NCBI RefSeq assembly: GCF_002261425.1
Contig: NZ_NEVJ01000001.1
Coordinates: 1,054,001 to 1,118,000 of the forward strand
Length of the DNA: 64,000 nt
Reading direction: 5' to 3'
DNA from: Bordetella genomosp. 9
GTDB taxonomy: Bacteria; Pseudomonadota; Gammaproteobacteria; Burkholderiales; Burkholderiaceae_B
In this document: one piece after another, positions 61,824 through 64,000 of the stretch
How positions within the stretch are numbered: the first letter of the stretch is position 1
How the letters are laid out: each line of letters opens with the position of its first letter
The notes under the pieces: model-generated
What the model saw: only the letters and a program-made list of their open reading frames with translations
What the model was told of the DNA's origin: nothing
Database searches by the model: none
Made by a program: the position numbers and the translations under genes

Positions 61824-62344
61824 TGACCTGGCGCCATCGCTGGGAGCTGGGGGATCCCGCCAAAGTCTACGAGCGGATAGAGGCGGGCAAGCGCAACAAA
61901 GAGCGGCGTGAATTGAAGGCAGACCCCTTTGGGGCGATTTGGAGAAAGGGGGTAATGGTCATGGACCGAGACGATAGCGAGCGCATCGAAGAACTGCTGA
62001 TGACCTGGTACGAGTGGGCCAGGGCGTACCGGCCAGCTTTGGGCGCGCCTAAGGTATCGCCGTATGGGCGCGGAGCGGACAGCAGCGATGTCTATGCGGA
62101 CGGGGACGAGATAGACTCCAGGCTACGCGCAGCAGATGCCGAGGCGGTGGACGCATGCCTGAACGAGCTGACATGGCAGGCGCGGGCAGCGGTGGGCCTG
62201 AGCATGGCCGAGAAGGCGTCGGATGCCCGTGTGCTGCGCAACCCTAGCATGACGCTCGAAGAGGCGCACCAGCACTACCAGCAGGCAAAGCTTGACCTGG
62301 TGCCGCTGTTGCGCCGGCGCGGCATGCTCCAGATGGCCGCATGA
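61823..62344 (+). CDS. Possible phage late regulator (antiterminator Q-like position)
   Basis: 173 residues. The middle (ADAEAVDACLNELTWQARAA and SMAEKASDARVLRNPSMTLE) is helical. No Q signature is certain, but it is the last gene before a terminator and the terminase, the usual place of Q. Function is inferred from position. Confidence 0.5.
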   Translation: MTWRHRWELGDPAKVYERIEAGKRNKERRELKADPFGAIWRKGVMVMDRDDSERIEELLMTWYEWARAYRPALGAPKVSPYGRGADSSDVYADGDEIDSRLRAADAEAVDACLNELTWQARAAVGLSMAEKASDARVLRNPSMTLEEAHQHYQQAKLDLVPLLRRRGMLQMAA

Positions 62345-62416
62345 TTGGCTTGCAAGATGCTGACGTTTCGTCCAAAATATCGGGGTCGGGGCTCGTTCGC
62401 CCTGAGAAAACGTAAG

Positions 62417-62443
62417 CCCGCCAAGAAACTGAGCGGGTTTTTT
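62417..62443 (+). terminator. Terminator after the replication operon
   Basis: CCCGC (62417-62421) and GCGGG (62433-62437) pair across eleven bases, followed by six T. The stem is short. Confidence 0.6.
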
Positions 62444-62517
62444 GCATTTTGTCTATTTTGAGTGGGCAGCGTTCATCCGTGGATATACTCCTCTGACCTT
62501 AACCTGAGGAGATATGT

Positions 62518-62856
62518 ATGCTTCGAGATGGCTTCTATAGGACGCAGGTTGTTGGTCCCTTTGGGAGCTCTGTTGGCGTCCTGGTTCTCGATAAGAACAA
62601 GGTGCGCGGCGGAGATGAGTTGTTCATCTACGAGGGCGAGCTCAATCAAAGCGGAACCGGGCAAGGCGCCACCGTCGTTAGCGCGGAGGTGTCCGCCCAG
62701 ATTTACGTGGAGACTCATGCCCAGAGGCAGCAGATTTTCCGGGTGAACTGCGAGGGGTCCGCCCAGGACCGGTCCTTTCGGATCACCGGCAAATTTGCCG
62801 CAACCAATGAAATTATCCAGATGAGCGGGCAATACATCGCTCCGCTCGGTTTCTAA
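62518..62856 (+). CDS. GrlR-like small regulatory-fold protein
   Basis: 112 residues. MLRDGFYRTQV, then GVLVLDKNKVRGGDELFIYE and ending GQYIAPLGF match the beta-barrel fold of GrlR negative regulators. Such proteins occur in prophages and may bind other regulators. The start has GAGGAG upstream. A terminator follows. Confidence 0.7.
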   Translation: MLRDGFYRTQVVGPFGSSVGVLVLDKNKVRGGDELFIYEGELNQSGTGQGATVVSAEVSAQIYVETHAQRQQIFRVNCEGSAQDRSFRITGKFAATNEIIQMSGQYIAPLGF

Positions 62857-62874
62857 GGTTGCGCGCGTGGCAAA

Positions 62875-62896
62875 GCCGCCTTTGGGCGGCTTTTTT
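62875..62896 (+). terminator. Terminator before the terminase genes
   Basis: GCCGCC (62875-62880) and GGCGGC (62885-62890) pair across four bases; six T follow. Confidence 0.85.
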
Positions 62897-62908
62897 ATTG
62901 ACTGAGAC

Positions 62909-63349
62909 ATGAGCATAGGGCGTCCTTCCTCCTACACGGATGAAACGGCAGCTCTGATATGCGCTCGTCTGGCTGAAGGGGAAAGCCTGCGGACGATCTG
63001 CAAGGCGGAAGACTTGCCTTCGATGACCACGGTGATGCGGTGGCTGGCAGACAACGCCGTCTTCCGTGAGCAATACGCGCGCGCGAGGGAAGCCCAGGCC
63101 GACAAGCTGGCAGAGGAGATTCTGTCCATTGCGGATGACGGCCTGAATGACACCTATGTGGACGACGAAGGTAACAAGCGGACCGATCACGACGTGGTGG
63201 CCCGCTCTCGCCTGCGTGTGGACGCCCGTAAGTGGCTGGCCTCCAAGATGGCCCCGAAGAAGTACGGGGACAAGATCGAGCACGTAGGCAACCCGGAAGA
63301 GCCGATCAACATGGCTCTGACGATCAAGTTCAAGGCGCCAGGGGAATAG
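62909..63349 (+). CDS. terS: Terminase small subunit
   Basis: 146 residues. SIGRPSSYTDETAALICARL with TTVMRWLADNAVFREQYARA is the HTH-containing DNA recognition region typical of small terminases. It selects the phage packaging site. It is directly followed by the large subunit. Confidence 0.88.
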   Translation: MSIGRPSSYTDETAALICARLAEGESLRTICKAEDLPSMTTVMRWLADNAVFREQYARAREAQADKLAEEILSIADDGLNDTYVDDEGNKRTDHDVVARSRLRVDARKWLASKMAPKKYGDKIEHVGNPEEPINMALTIKFKAPGE

Positions 63350-64000
63350 ATGGGCGCCCGCGATCTACCGGTACTGGAGTTCCCTGAAAAACTCCAGTGC
63401 CTGTTCCGTCCTGCGCGCTTCAAGGTGGCGCACGGTGGGCGGGGTTCGGCAAAGTCGTGGTCGTTCGCCCGGGCGCTGCTGGCTTTAGGCTCGCAGCGAA
63501 AGCTCCGGATCCTCTGCACGCGGGAAGTGCAGAAGTCGATCAAGGATTCCGTGCACAAGCTGCTGTCCGACCAGGTGGAAGGGATTGGCCTGGGCTGGTT
63601 CTACGAAGTGCTGGCGACCGAGATACGCGGCGCGAACGGTACGGAGTTCATCTTTACTGGGCTGTCTGACCAGACGGCCGAATCGATCAAGTCTTATGAG
63701 GGCGTCGATATTGTGTGGGTCGAGGAAGCCAAGAACGTCAGCAAGCGTTCCTGGAGCATCCTGATTCCGACGATCCGGAAGGACGGTTCGGAAATCTGGG
63801 TGTCCTTCAATCCCGAGCTGGAGACGGACGAGACCTATTCGCGCTTCGTGCTGAATCCCCCGGATAACGCGGTGGTCGTCCAGATCAATTTCAGCGACAA
63901 CCCGTGGTTCCCGGCAGTGCTGGAGCAAGAGCGGCTTGACTGCTTGAAGCGCGACCCGAAGGGCTACGCGCAGATATGGGAAGGGAAGTGCCTGCCGGCC
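63350..64000 (+). CDS. terL: Terminase large subunit (3' end outside window)
   Basis: 217 codons are visible from the ATG at 63350, which touches the previous stop. Walker A is GGRGSAKSWS near residue 30, Walker B is VDIVWVEEAK, and DNPWF follows. It is the packaging ATPase; the nuclease domain lies beyond the window. Confidence 0.93.
   Translation, partial: MGARDLPVLEFPEKLQCLFRPARFKVAHGGRGSAKSWSFARALLALGSQRKLRILCTREVQKSIKDSVHKLLSDQVEGIGLGWFYEVLATEIRGANGTEFIFTGLSDQTAESIKSYEGVDIVWVEEAKNVSKRSWSILIPTIRKDGSEIWVSFNPELETDETYSRFVLNPPDNAVVVQINFSDNPWFPAVLEQERLDCLKRDPKGYAQIWEGKCLPA

Overview
The window is GC-rich DNA from a betaproteobacterium of the Alcaligenaceae, most like Bordetella or Achromobacter. 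The evidence is gene content and order: dusB-fis-purH-ruvC-ruvA, several Bug-type tripartite tricarboxylate binding proteins, a phasin, and a bpt/aat pair. This assignment comes from family recognition, not a database search.

Chromosomal part (1 to about 42365). 1-6654: the 3' end of an NDUFA9-like dehydrogenase, a leftward DNA repair and purine block (dusB, fis, purH, ruvC, ruvA), a UbiH-like hydroxylase and a TM2 protein. 6649-13965: a leftward cluster of a LysR regulator, a ring-opening amidohydrolase of the barbiturase/cyanuric acid hydrolase family, a BMP-type nucleoside-like ABC importer and a RidA protein, which looks like uptake and ring opening of a nitrogen heterocycle. 14005-19537: pepP, a cation/Ca2+ exchanger behind a clear yybP-ykoY (Mn2+) riboswitch, a small MgtC C-terminal-like protein behind an elaborate leader (18-codon ORF, two exclusive hairpins, pyrimidine tract), a porin and a CtaG protein. 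19542-29947: galU, an M48 protease, a YheT hydrolase, small proteins, ilvE, azlCD, rhlE, a thioredoxin, an EI24 protein and a CinA-like protein. 30136-35467: IclR and LysR regulators with an amidase and two Bug proteins. 35957-42177: a phasin followed by a perfect 80-bp tandem repeat, pyrD, bpt, aat, a NUDIX hydrolase, an aldose epimerase and a small secreted protein.

Prophage part (about 42366 to beyond 64000). A 45-bp copy of the 3' half of a tRNA-Cys(GCA) gene marks the junction. The phage is lambda-like in logic. Integrase and a HTH protein sit at the edge. A long leftward operon of small overlapping genes, with SSB and a RecA-like ATPase, is driven from a strong promoter near 53.5 kb. 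An Arc-like repressor faces a P63C-domain gene across a promoter studded with four inverted TGCAAGCA sites. A CI/Cro switch follows, with an acyltransferase directly behind cI that is probably a lysogenic conversion gene. A rightward operon carries NinB, a DUF1364 nuclease, replication proteins, a DnaB-like helicase, a DUF1064 nuclease and a possible late regulator, then terminase small and (partial) large subunits. The structural genes and the other attachment site lie outside the window.

Most notable for follow-up: the Mg-leader-like region at 16681-17099, the Arc/TGCAAGCA/P63C control region, the acyltransferase coupled to cI, the prophage protein with a 27-bp in-frame repeat, and the amidohydrolase-importer cluster.
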